NCBI GenBank assembly: GCA_944389865.1
Contig: CALXNX010000026.1
Coordinates: forward strand, 1 to 34,257
Origin: an uncultured Succinivibrionaceae bacterium
GTDB lineage: Bacteria; Pseudomonadota; Gammaproteobacteria; Enterobacterales; Succinivibrionaceae
DNA: 34,257 nucleotides
Direction: 5' to 3'
Shown here: one piece after another, positions 8,648 through 16,437 of the stretch
How positions within the stretch are numbered: position 1 is the first letter of the stretch
Layout of the letters: each line of letters opens with the position of its first letter
Notes under the pieces: generated by a model
Databases searched by the model: none
The model's input: the letters and a program-made list of their open reading frames with translations, nothing else
What the model was told of the DNA's origin: nothing
Position numbers and translations under genes: made by a program

Positions 8648-9086
8648 ATGCATTTTTTTTACCGCCGATCTGCACTTCGGCCACGCCAATGTCATCAAGT
8701 TCTGCGCCCGCCCCTTTGCCGACGTGCAGGAGATGGATGCCGCATTAATCGCCAACTGGAATAAGCGGGTAGGCGATGATGATGACGTATGGATCTTGGG
8801 GGACTTCACCTTCAAGCGGCTGGAGATCGCCAAAGACTACCTGCAGCAGCTGCAGGGGCGCAAACATTTGATCATCGGCAATCACGACTACTTTGCCCGC
8901 AAGCATCCGGACGAACTTTCTGACGTACTGGTGGAGATCACCCCCTACAAGGAGCTCAAACTTGAGCTCAGCGGCCACACTGCTGTACTGATGCACTACC
9001 CGCTGCTCTTTTGGAACGGTTCCATGCGGGTTTCCAACATCATGCTCTTCGGGCACATTCACAACAATACCTACTGCGAGGCCCTC
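8648..9086 (+). pseudogene. Metallophosphoesterase, frameshifted at the start and missing its C terminus
   Basis: A small calcineurin-like phosphoesterase with the metal-binding blocks in order: ADLHFGHAN, GDFTF, GNHDYF, MHYPL and FGHIHNN. The natural start appears to be the ATG at 8648, preceded by AGAGG at good spacing, but the run of eight T at 8653-8660 puts it out of frame. With seven T the product would begin MHFFTADLHFGH, exactly as expected for the family. A TTG at 8628 is in frame but has no ribosome site. The family sequence stops near 9077-9086, shortly after the last histidine motif. What follows in this frame is the reverse complement of a restriction-enzyme gene. The remnant is thus broken at both ends, unless slippage on the T-run restores the frame. 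The right boundary is approximate. Confidence 0.75.
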
Positions 9087-10413
9087 ACCGGCAAACAGCC
9101 TGCGCACCAGCCCCTGCACCGTGGCAATCTGCACCTTGGTTTCGCTTTTGACCTCAAAGCTGTCGCTGCGGTTGACCGCATAAATCTGACTGAATTTGTG
9201 ACTGCCTTCCACCGGATCTTCATCAAACATGGCTGCAGCCTGATCGGCAAGGGAAATTCTGTCCATCAGATAGAGAATGCGCTTGTACAGTCCGGCCTTA
9301 AGCAGACGGTAAATCAGGCCCCGCGCCACCAGAGTTTTGCCGGTGCCGGTCGCCATGCTGATAAGCAGACGCTGCCGGCCCTGTACCAGCTGCTGCTCTG
9401 CCGCGCGCACCGCCTGTTCCTGATAAGGCCGCAGCTTTAAATAGTCCATGGGCTCAGCGGCCAGTCTCGCTGCCGCCTGCTGTTTATCCAGTGCTAAAAG
9501 CCCGAGGAAATCTGCAGGAGACGGAATGGCGCCGACGGGGCATCTTAAATTGCAGGACTGTCTGACATCGCGCATCCAGGTTCCCGAGAGTTCAGGATCG
9601 TAGGAGTGATAAGGATTGCCGTTGGCAGCCAGCACAAAGGGGATCTGATAGCACTCTCCACCTGCAGCCGGCCACGGACCTGCCTCCTCCTTAAAGGGGC
9701 GCTGCAGGCGCGGGTCAGAGGTGAAATCAAAGTTGATGCTGTAGCGCTCTGCCTGATCGAGCTTGCCGGAAGTGCCCAGCGATCCCTTTTTAGCCTCCAG
9801 CACCGCCACCGGCTTAAGGCCGCAGAAGAGCACATAGTCAGCGCGCCCGCCCTTAACGGGATATTCAGCAATCGCCTGATCAAGATTGCGCACCGGACGG
9901 GCGCCATTGGCGTAAGTCAGCGTGACGCTGTCGACCTTCCAGCCGGCCTCCTTGAGCATATCATCAATGATGCGGCGGGGTAAAAGTCAGCCCCGCGAGC
10001 TGCTGCTTATTGCGCCCGAAGGCGCGGTAGAACCAGCGCGATAAATACCACGACAGTCTGAGACAGTCTGCTGCATCCTGCGGGCTGCCGCTGTCCGCCT
10101 TGCCGTGCACCGCCTGATTGGCCACCATGCGCAGCTGATGAAAGGCCTTGGTGACATCCGGATTGAGCTTAAAGGATTTGGCAATCAGATTGATGCGCTC
10201 AAACTGCGTCTGGACAGAGCCGCTGTTTAAATGCGAGGTCTTTAAATGCGTAAGATCAATGATGTCTGAAGTCAAAGTTTCACAGAACAGCCGCAGTTTA
10301 AACAAACAGGCGGCCGGATCGCTGTGTACATAATGCTCAGCGCTGGATGAAAGCTCGTACAGCAGCGGAAATTCCGCACTCAAAAAGCTGAAATTGCTGT
10401 GATTGCCGCCCAT
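9087..10413 (-). pseudogene. hsdR: Type I restriction subunit HsdR remnant (N-terminal part, frameshifted)
   Basis: Two adjacent minus-strand frames form the first part of a type I restriction R subunit. The first (10413 to 9964) is the N-terminal domain seen in EcoEI-type HsdR, with SNFSFL, FHQLRMVANQAVHG and WYLSRWFYRAFG. The second holds the nuclease core (GGRADYVLFCGLKP and AVLEAKK, the PD-(D/E)xK residues) and then Walker A in SMATGTGKTLVA. The frames join if one base is altered in the short C/G run near 9977-9980: the downstream frame reads RRIIDDMLKEAGW before its apparent ATG at 9959. Family sequence ends at QIATVQGLVRRLF (about 9093), before the DEAH box, then becomes antisense phosphoesterase. 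No hsdM or hsdS is in the window. An ATG with AAGGA upstream opens the gene at 10413. Cleavage activity is not expected. Confidence 0.8.
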
Positions 10414-10553
10414 GCTGCGTCCTTGTATGCTCTTTTTACCTGCTCGACTTTATCCGCTTATGCGCAGGCAGGGCTGTGGTCCCTGCTGCATTTCCGTGTT
10501 TCCCCACAACTGCCCTGCGATCTGATCAGCAGATCCTTATATCCGATTTTAAC

Positions 10554-11306
10554 CTATTTCAAGCCTGTTTTAATGTAAAGCTGTGATCCTGCAGCTGCCG
10601 CCGCCGCAGCCTGCTCTACCGCAGCAAAATGCCGGCGCATAGCCGCCGCTGCTTTTTCCGCATCATGCGCGCATACGGCCGCGCAGATATCCTGATGCAG
10701 CGTCACAATGCGCGCTCTTTCCTCAGCGCTCTGCTGCAGAGCCAGGCCTGCAGTAATGGACTGATGGATCTGCTGATGCAGCGCCTGCAGCATCAGAGCG
10801 TAAAGGAAGTTGTGCGCGGCCTGCGCCAGCAGGCGGTGAAAGCGCAGATCATGCTGGGTGAAGGATTCCGGATCGCTGATGTACTTTTCAATAGAGCAGG
10901 TCTCCTGCAAAAGTGCCTGCTCTTCATCAGTGGTAATGCGCTGCGCCGCTAAGGACGCACAGTAGATCTCCATGCCGGTGCGCACCTCCAGGATCTGCTC
11001 CAGCGATACCTGCGCAGTGCTGGCGGCAAAATTGAGCAGCAGCTCCAAAACCGAGCTGTCAAAAGTCTTGACCCGCGGCTTTCTGCCGCTTCTGATCTCC
11101 ACAATACCCAGGGCCGCCAGTGATCTGAAGGCTTCACGCACCACGCTGCGGCTCAGTCCCAGCTGCTCGACCAGCTGCATTTCACTGGGGAGGGCGTCGC
11201 CGGGCTTGAGCTGCTCTCTGCGGATCAGAGCAATGATATAGCGCTCCACCTGCGAGGTTAAGGAAGTGGCGATGATTTTATCTTCAGGATCCATCTTTGC
11301 CGGCAT
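10554..11306 (-). CDS. GntR family regulator, FCD (FadR) subfamily
   Basis: About 250 residues. The N-terminal winged helix is clear (LKPGDALPSEMQLVEQLGLS, then SVVREAFRSLAALG and a basic wing SGRKPRV). The C-terminal all-helical FCD effector domain has the metal-ligand pattern: Asp and His in QHDLRFHRLL, a His in VTLHQD and another in MRRHF. The far C terminus has a run of seven alanines. The frame opens earlier at a TTG; the ATG at 11306 is my choice, but ATG 11294 is possible and neither has a strong ribosome site. It is divergent from the sugar-acid operon starting at 11552 and is very likely its local, sugar-acid-responsive repressor. FCD regulators commonly respond to hexuronates, aldonates or other small carboxylates; the actual effector is unknown. 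Confidence 0.88.
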   Translation of the reverse strand: MPAKMDPEDKIIATSLTSQVERYIIALIRREQLKPGDALPSEMQLVEQLGLSRSVVREAFRSLAALGIVEIRSGRKPRVKTFDSSVLELLLNFAASTAQVSLEQILEVRTGMEIYCASLAAQRITTDEEQALLQETCSIEKYISDPESFTQHDLRFHRLLAQAAHNFLYALMLQALHQQIHQSITAGLALQQSAEERARIVTLHQDICAAVCAHDAEKAAAAMRRHFAAVEQAAAAAAAGSQLYIKTGLK

Positions 11307-11489
11307 ACCGTGCTCTGTTCCGACCGCCTCTGCTGCCAACAGGCCAGAGCGCAGGTCCGCATTAAAATTCTAGTTCTCAAAATAATCCGGTGCGTCTAAG
11401 CCCCGCATCAGCTCGGCTTTGAGCTGATCATATTTTAGCAGACGCCGGCAGACGGCATGGTGCGATGCAGATCACGTTTAATTATCAAC

Positions 11490-11505
11490 CTGTCAGACAG
11501 TCTGA
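11490..11505. promoter_or_regulatory. Probable operator of the FCD regulator: two overlapping palindromes
   Basis: Two perfect palindromes overlap: CTGTCAGACAG (11490-11500) and TCAGACAGTCTGA (11493-11505). The core fits the TGTCnGACA style of site bound by several FCD-type GntR regulators. It sits where the -35 of the operon promoter should be, with the -10 TATAAT at 11515, so bound protein would block RNA polymerase. The regulator gene is divergent next door. Binding is inferred, not shown. Confidence 0.6.
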
Positions 11506-11514
11506 TGTTTTGGC

Positions 11515-11520
11515 TATAAT
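11515..11520 (+). promoter_or_regulatory. -10 element of the sugar-acid operon promoter
   Basis: A consensus TATAAT ends 31 bp before the ATG of the first gene. The only -35-like hexamer, CTGTCA at 11490-11495 (19-bp spacing), lies within the palindromic operator, which suggests a promoter controlled by repressor occupancy. Confidence 0.55.
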
Positions 11521-11551
11521 GTTAACAGCTTTACAACTGCAGGAGGTCTGT

Positions 11552-12244
11552 ATGCCCCAATGGTCAAATGACGGCGAGCTGTTTACAGCCGCTAAAACCA
11601 AACTCTTCACTGCCGTGGTCGGCGACATTCTGGATCAAATGGGCTTTCGTCATCAGTTCTTAGCCCCGCAGATCAAAATTCTAAACCCCGATACCGTGGT
11701 GCTGGGCCGCGCCATGCCGGTGCTGGAGGCCGATGTCTATGAAGAGCATTCCTCCTCAGGGCACTGGCAGCAGGGCAATCAGTCCTTCGGGATCATGTTT
11801 GAGGCCCTGGACTCGCTCAAGGAAAACGACGTCTACATTACCTCCGGCAGCTCGCCCAATTACGCCCTGTGGGGCGGCTTAATGTCCAACCGCGCCATCG
11901 CCTGCAAATCCGCCGGGGCGGTACTGGACGGCTACTGCCGCGACAGCCGGGAAATTTTAGAGCTTAACTTCCCGGTCTGCTGCCTCGGGACCTACGCGCA
12001 GGATCAGGGCGTGCGCGGCAAGGTGCTGGATTTTAACTGCGCCATTGAATTTAACGGCATCCCGGTGCGCCCGGGCGACGTGGTGTTCGGCGATCGCGAC
12101 GGCACGTTAATTGTACCCAAGGAAGCTGTTGAAGAGGCGTTCTCACGGGCCTTTGAGAAAGTATCTACGGAAAATAAGGTGCGCGATGCCATTCGTCAGG
12201 GCATGAGCACGGTTGAGGCCTTTAAGACCTTCGGAGTGATGTAA
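11552..12244 (+). CDS. RraA-like (HMG/CHA-type) aldolase
   Basis: A 230-residue member of the RraA-like family, which includes 4-hydroxy-4-methyl-2-oxoglutarate/oxaloacetate aldolases and sugar-acid aldolases as well as the RNase E inhibitor RraA. The active-site signature GGLMSNRA followed by GAVLDGYCRD (Arg130, Asp131) fits an enzyme: these positions bind a divalent metal and the pyruvoyl end of the substrate. The frame opens at 11465, but the ATG at 11552 is correct: AGGAGG lies 5 nt upstream and the family homology begins there. It is the first gene of the operon with an SDR and a split UxaA-type dehydratase, so a retro-aldol cleavage of a 2-oxo-3-deoxy (or diketo) sugar acid to pyruvate plus an aldehyde or acid is the likely role. 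The exact substrate is not readable. Confidence 0.82.
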   Translation: MPQWSNDGELFTAAKTKLFTAVVGDILDQMGFRHQFLAPQIKILNPDTVVLGRAMPVLEADVYEEHSSSGHWQQGNQSFGIMFEALDSLKENDVYITSGSSPNYALWGGLMSNRAIACKSAGAVLDGYCRDSREILELNFPVCCLGTYAQDQGVRGKVLDFNCAIEFNGIPVRPGDVVFGDRDGTLIVPKEAVEEAFSRAFEKVSTENKVRDAIRQGMSTVEAFKTFGVM

Positions 12245-12261
12245 GGACAGGAGAATTCATC

Positions 12262-13026
12262 ATGGTTCTGGCCAATCCCTTTTCTTTAGCGGGCAAAACC
12301 GCTTTAATTACCGGCGGCGCCAGCGGCCTTGGGTTTGCGATGGCCGAGTGCATGGCCGCCAGCGGCGCTCAGGTCATCATCGCCAGCCGCCGCCTGCATT
12401 TATGTGAAGAAGCTGCGGTAAGGCTCGGTCACGGCGCTGCGGCGCGGCAGCTTGATATTAACGACACCGCCGCAATCCCGGACTTTGCTGATGGCCTCCT
12501 CCGAGATTTCGGGCACATCGATATATTGTGCAATAACGCCGGCAATCACTGCAAAAAGCCGATTGAAGAGATGACGGTCGAGGATTTCACCTCCGTGCTG
12601 CGCACGCATGTTGTGGGCTCCTTTGCTCTAACCAAGGCTTTAGTCCCCGCAATGAAGGCCCGTAAAAGCGGCAATATCCAGTTTACCGCCTCTATGACCT
12701 CGTTTTTAGGTCAGCCTTATGTCACCGGCTATGCGGCTGCCAAATCAGCCTTTTTGGGCATGATCCACGGCCTTGCCACTGAGCTCTCCCCCTGCGGCAT
12801 CCGCGTCAACGGCATTGCCCCGGGCTGGATTGAGACCCCGATGCTGCATCAGGCTGTGGATAACGATCCGCCCCGCAAGGCCAAAATCTTAGGGCGCACC
12901 CCCATGCAGAAATTCGGCAAGCCCGAGGATATCGGCTGGGCCAGCGTGTATTTAGCCTCTGAGGCTGCCTCCTTTGTGACGGGACAGGTGCTGGTGGTGG
13001 ACGGCGGAGCGCTCTATGGCTTCTAA
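12262..13026 (+). CDS. SDR family sugar/sugar-acid dehydrogenase
   Basis: Classical short-chain dehydrogenase/reductase of 254 residues. Cofactor motif TGGASGLG at 17-24, NNAG at 91-94, catalytic Ser144, Tyr157 and Lys161 (YAAAK), and the C-terminal VDGGALYGF. The Arg-Arg pair after the second strand (IIASRR) hints at NADP(H), though this is a weak predictor. Closest in style to gluconate 5-dehydrogenase/KduD-like enzymes. A CAGGAG lies 8-9 nt before the ATG. It is 17 bp after the aldolase and overlaps the next gene by 11 nt. Plausible jobs are oxidation of the starting sugar or of a 2-oxo-3-deoxy acid before aldol cleavage. Confidence 0.88.
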   Translation: MVLANPFSLAGKTALITGGASGLGFAMAECMAASGAQVIIASRRLHLCEEAAVRLGHGAAARQLDINDTAAIPDFADGLLRDFGHIDILCNNAGNHCKKPIEEMTVEDFTSVLRTHVVGSFALTKALVPAMKARKSGNIQFTASMTSFLGQPYVTGYAAAKSAFLGMIHGLATELSPCGIRVNGIAPGWIETPMLHQAVDNDPPRKAKILGRTPMQKFGKPEDIGWASVYLASEAASFVTGQVLVVDGGALYGF

Positions 13027-13303
13027 ACGCGCGCTGTTGATGGATCAGGGGGATAACTGCGTGGTGGCGCTGGAGCATATTGAGCCGGGCGATCACGTAC
13101 AGTACGAATGCGGCGAGCTCACCGCCTTGGATGCGGTTGATTTGGGGCATAAGCTTGCCATTGCGCCCATAGCCCCAGGCGACAAGGTCATTAAGCATCG
13201 CGCCCCTATCGGCAGTGCGACGCAGGCGATTGCCCCGGGCGCGCATATCCATACCCACAATTTAAAGAGCGACTACATTTTCGGCTTTCATCGTGAGGAC
13301 TGA
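13016..13303 (+). CDS. UxaA-type dehydratase, small N-terminal (SAF domain) subunit
   Basis: The 95 residues correspond to the N-terminal SAF domain of altronate/galactarate dehydratases: ALLMDQGDNCVVALEHIEPGD, then IAPIAPGDKVIKH, ending with the conserved ATQAIAPGAHIHTHNL. In E. coli UxaA this domain is fused to the large catalytic domain; here it is a separate gene immediately before the large subunit. Split versions are known, including the pair in the L-fucose locus of Campylobacter jejuni. It overlaps the SDR gene by 11 nt, indicating translational coupling. With the large subunit it should form an iron-dependent sugar-acid dehydratase. Confidence 0.88.
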   Translation: MASKRALLMDQGDNCVVALEHIEPGDHVQYECGELTALDAVDLGHKLAIAPIAPGDKVIKHRAPIGSATQAIAPGAHIHTHNLKSDYIFGFHRED

Positions 13304-13307
13304 CAAG

Positions 13308-14501
13308 ATGCAGGGCTTTCTAAGACAAGACGGCCGCGTCGGCATCCGCAATTACGTGCAGGTGGTGTTCACGGTGGAATGCGCCAGCCATGCCGCCAAA
13401 GAAATCGCCGCCGCCTTTAAAGGGCAGGCGGTGCAGTATTTCGGCTTCTCAGGCTGCTACCCCAGCGCCTACGCCTATCGCTTAGTGCACGGGATGTGCC
13501 TTAATCCAAATATAGGCGCCGTGGTGCTGGTCTCTTTGGGCTGTGAGAACTTTGACAGTATGAAGCTCAAGGCAGAGATTATCGCCAGCGGCCGACCCTG
13601 CGGGATCGTGGTGATTCAGGAGGAAGGCGGTACCCTGCCCGCCATTACCCGCGGCAAACAGCTGGTGCAGGATTATCTCAATGCGCTGCAGCACACGCCG
13701 ACCCGCGCCATCACTTTGGGCGATCTCACCGTCGGCACCATCTGCGGCGGCTCAGACGGCACTTCAGTCATCACCGGCAATCCCTCTGTCGGACGCGCCT
13801 TTGATCAGCTGATTGCCGCTGGAGCCGCCTGCATCTTTGAGGAGAGCGGCGAGCTTATCGGCTGCGAGCAGCTGATGGCCGATCGGGCGGTCAATGATGA
13901 AGTGCGCCAGGCTCTGCTGCAGGAAATGGATAAGTGCCGGCGTTATTACAGCGCCTTGGGCCTGGGATCTTTTTCCAACGGCAATGCCGTGGGCGGCCTG
14001 ACCACGCAGGAGGAAAAGTCCTTAGGAGCGTACGCCAAATCAGGCAGCAGTCAGATTGCAGGCGTCATCGTGCCCGGGCAGACAGCTCCCGGCAAGGGCC
14101 TCTACCTCATGGACGTGATCCCTGACGGACCGGTGCGCTTCGGTTTTCCCAACATCTGCGACACCGCCGAGGCCTGCGAACTCATCTCCTGCGGATGCAG
14201 TGTGATCCTTTTCACTACCGGCAGAGGATCGACCATCGGCTCGGTGATCGCCCCCGTCATTAAGGTATGCTGCAATCCGGAAACTTATGCGCGCATGGCA
14301 GGAGACATGGATATCAACGCCGGGCGCATCATCTCAGAAGGCGCGACGCTCGATGAAGTAAGTGCGGAAATTATTGGGATGATTGAGCATTTAGCCTCAG
14401 GCGGGCAGAGCAAATCCGAGGCCTTAGGACATGCCGAATTTGTGCTGACTTACAAGCATTATGATGAGCATCCGGCCCCGCTGCCCTGCCGGATGAACTG
14501 A
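13308..14501 (+). CDS. UxaA-type sugar-acid dehydratase, large catalytic subunit
   Basis: About 397 residues matching the large domain of the altronate/galactarate dehydratase family: GRVGIRNYV near the start, the LGCEN segment, GGSDGTS, TTQEEKSLGAYAKSG and FTTGRGSTIGS near the C terminus. Conserved cysteines and the TTGRG block are typical of this iron-dependent family. It dehydrates an aldonate or aldarate to the 2-oxo-3-deoxy acid. The frame also has a GTG at 13293, but the ATG at 13308 with AGGA 9 nt upstream is preferred; it lies 4 bp after the small subunit stop. It ends 12 bp from the convergent dsbA. No transporter, kinase or isomerase accompanies this operon, so uptake must come from elsewhere. 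Confidence 0.88.
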   Translation: MQGFLRQDGRVGIRNYVQVVFTVECASHAAKEIAAAFKGQAVQYFGFSGCYPSAYAYRLVHGMCLNPNIGAVVLVSLGCENFDSMKLKAEIIASGRPCGIVVIQEEGGTLPAITRGKQLVQDYLNALQHTPTRAITLGDLTVGTICGGSDGTSVITGNPSVGRAFDQLIAAGAACIFEESGELIGCEQLMADRAVNDEVRQALLQEMDKCRRYYSALGLGSFSNGNAVGGLTTQEEKSLGAYAKSGSSQIAGVIVPGQTAPGKGLYLMDVIPDGPVRFGFPNICDTAEACELISCGCSVILFTTGRGSTIGSVIAPVIKVCCNPETYARMAGDMDINAGRIISEGATLDEVSAEIIGMIEHLASGGQSKSEALGHAEFVLTYKHYDEHPAPLPCRMN

Positions 14502-14513
14502 AGATCTGCCGCT

Positions 14514-15155
14514 TTATTTTAAGGTTAGGAGATAGCCGATGAGGTCAATAAGCGCCTCATCGGAATCCACCGACTCCATCACGGCCAAATATTTGCCGTT
14601 AACCAGGATCTCCGGCACCGCATCCAAGTCATGGCTTTCTACCTGCCGATCGTATTCAGCCACCATGCCGGCCACCGGAAAAGCGCTGTAGTCGCGCTCA
14701 AATTTGCTCTCGGGGATCCCCAGCTCGCGGGCAAAAAAGGCCGCCATATCCGCATGACTGTGCGGGATCTTGTTATTGACGTGCATGTCGTGGAATAAAC
14801 GGTCGGTAAACTCCTGCTGCAGGCCCATTAAGGATGCCGCCGCAAAGGCGCGCTGCGACTCCGGCCCCATCATGCCGCCTAAAAGCCCTACCGGATTTTG
14901 AATAAACTGAGCCTTACCTTGGTAGGTTTCTTCAATCTTTTTAAAGGTCGGCTGCATGGCAAAGCAGTGTCCGCACCAAAACGAAAAGAACTCGCGGATC
15001 TCAGGCTTGGCGGTAATGCTCTCAGCGCGCACCTTATAGTGCTCCCCTTCCTTATATTCGACCGCAGCGTGCGCGGCATTGAGGCATAAAAGAGCCGCCG
15101 CCAGCATCAGGCCTAAATTTCTTACCTGCTGCAGCATTTTATTTTTCATAAACAT
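14514..15155 (-). CDS. dsbA: Thiol:disulfide interchange protein DsbA with CGHC active site
   Basis: A 213-residue periplasmic oxidoreductase with a signal peptide (cleavage likely after AHA, residue 30). The thioredoxin-fold active site is Cys61-Gly-His-Cys64; E. coli DsbA has CPHC, so the variable pair here matches protein disulfide isomerase instead. The cis-proline loop is AVPEILV (Pro181), consistent with DsbA. The helical insert between the two halves is present. AGGA lies 5 nt before the ATG at 15155. It donates disulfides to exported proteins and should be reoxidised by a DsbB, not present here. It stands alone downstream of the synthase gene. The family call is firm; the redox potential implied by CGHC is inferred from known variants. 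Confidence 0.92.
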   Translation of the reverse strand: MFMKNKMLQQVRNLGLMLAAALLCLNAAHAAVEYKEGEHYKVRAESITAKPEIREFFSFWCGHCFAMQPTFKKIEETYQGKAQFIQNPVGLLGGMMGPESQRAFAAASLMGLQQEFTDRLFHDMHVNNKIPHSHADMAAFFARELGIPESKFERDYSAFPVAGMVAEYDRQVESHDLDAVPEILVNGKYLAVMESVDSDEALIDLIGYLLTLK

Positions 15156-15250
15156 TTAAATCCTGCTCCTTTGATAGTCACGGTTATCTGCGTATGCGCA
15201 CTGTTTGACGCTCAACGCGCCGACAAGTTCCTTAAGCTGTCCTATTGTAC

Positions 15251-16291
15251 CTAATCGGCATCCGGTGCGGGCTCATGCTCCCACAAGCTCACCTGCCGCC
15301 TAAGTTCAGCCGCATCGCGCACGATCATGGTGCTGCCCCGGCGCAGCCAGGCCAAAAGCATCCGGGTGGTCCAATTAAAGCGCGCGCACAGGGCGCAGCA
15401 GCGCAGACAGCGCTTTACCGCTGAGCGCGAGATTTTAAGCTCCTGCTGCGTGCCCAGGGGCCTTGCTTCAATTTTCTTTAAGGTCAGCACCGCCATGGCA
15501 ATATTGAGCAGACAGAAAAAACGCACCCCGTAAAGCGTCCTTGGATCGAGCAGGCAGGTAAACTGCCCGGCCTGCAGCAGATGTCCCTGGGCTACCGCGC
15601 AGTAATGCAGGATAAGATCCGCCCCGCTCAGCTGCGCCTCAGTACGCGGCAGAAAGGAAACGGCGCGCAGATCATCTGCAGAGCGATCTTTTAAAATATT
15701 GGTCAGCTGCAGCCCTTCACCGAAGCTGACGGATAAATTCAGCAGCTCTTTGCGCGCGCCCTCACTCAGCGCCGGACTGTTTTTGATAAAGAGCAGCGCT
15801 AAAAGCTCGCCCACCACCCCAGCCACGGCATAGCAGTAGCGATCGACTCCGGGCAGATCCTGGATCTCCTGCGTGTCAGTCAGCTGTCTGGCCATGCCGC
15901 GCGAGAGCACGGCCGCCCCATGTCCGATAATGCGCTGCACCTGCGGCTCAAAGCTGCGGGTGCGCTGCAGCACGGAGAACAGATTGCACGAGAGCATATA
16001 CTCCTCCGGCACTGCCCCGGCTTTTAAAATCCTGCGCGCCTCATCCTGCAGCAGCAGCAGCGCTTCATCATCGGCAAAACCGGCATCCAGCTCCCTTGCA
16101 AAGCGGCGCAGCCACTGCGCTTTGACCTGGGGCGCGGCGACGGGATCGTCTTCCATGGTGTCAGCGATGCGGCAGATTAAATAGGCGTTGGCGATGGCAT
16201 CGCTCAGCGATCCTTTAATTAAGGGGATGGTCAGCGCAAAAGTGCGCGAGACCTGCTGCAGATACTGGTGCTGTTCTTCAAGAGTGAGCAT
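15251..16291 (-). CDS. Squalene/phytoene synthase family protein
   Basis: A 346-residue trans-isoprenyl diphosphate synthase of the head-to-head condensing type. Both aspartate-rich motifs are present: DTMEDD (44-49) and the QLTNILKDRSADD segment (194-207, Asp202 and Asp206), which bind the two prenyl diphosphates through magnesium. SRTFALTIP near the N terminus is also typical, as is YCYAVAGVVGEL. The length fits bacterial squalene synthases slightly better than phytoene synthases, but motif reading alone does not decide. No squalene-hopene cyclase, HpnC/E, desaturase or other terpenoid gene is nearby, which is unusual. The ATG at 16291 has AGGAG 6 nt upstream. The last 60 residues are basic and Trp/Arg-rich, perhaps a membrane-associating tail. 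Confidence 0.85.
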   Translation of the reverse strand: MLTLEEQHQYLQQVSRTFALTIPLIKGSLSDAIANAYLICRIADTMEDDPVAAPQVKAQWLRRFARELDAGFADDEALLLLQDEARRILKAGAVPEEYMLSCNLFSVLQRTRSFEPQVQRIIGHGAAVLSRGMARQLTDTQEIQDLPGVDRYCYAVAGVVGELLALLFIKNSPALSEGARKELLNLSVSFGEGLQLTNILKDRSADDLRAVSFLPRTEAQLSGADLILHYCAVAQGHLLQAGQFTCLLDPRTLYGVRFFCLLNIAMAVLTLKKIEARPLGTQQELKISRSAVKRCLRCCALCARFNWTTRMLLAWLRRGSTMIVRDAAELRRQVSLWEHEPAPDAD

Positions 16292-16437
16292 GGAGATCTC
16301 CTAAACCTGACTCATATTAGCACGGAACGCCGAGGCTTGACCTGCAGTCCGCCGCCTGAGCTGTTTTCATTTAAAATAGACGCAGTTCCGCCGCCGGCGC
16401 AGGCTGGGAGCGGCGATCAAATACAGGAGTTTTTTAC

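Noticed and set aside
8745..9086. Continuation of the HsdR frame as a 404-residue protein
   Set aside because: From about 9090 down the residues are the reverse complement of the phosphoesterase and have no HsdR character; not a real domain.
9087..9440. Continuation of the phosphoesterase frame to 270 residues
   Set aside because: It is antisense to hsdR and lacks phosphoesterase features.
11465..11551. Upstream extension of the RraA-like aldolase frame (87 bases)
   Set aside because: It contains the operon promoter and palindromic operator, and the ATG at 11552 has a perfect AGGAGG; the extension is untranslated.
16337..16377. TTGACC and TAAAAT upstream of yciA as a promoter
   Set aside because: The spacing is about 29 bp, far too long for one promoter.
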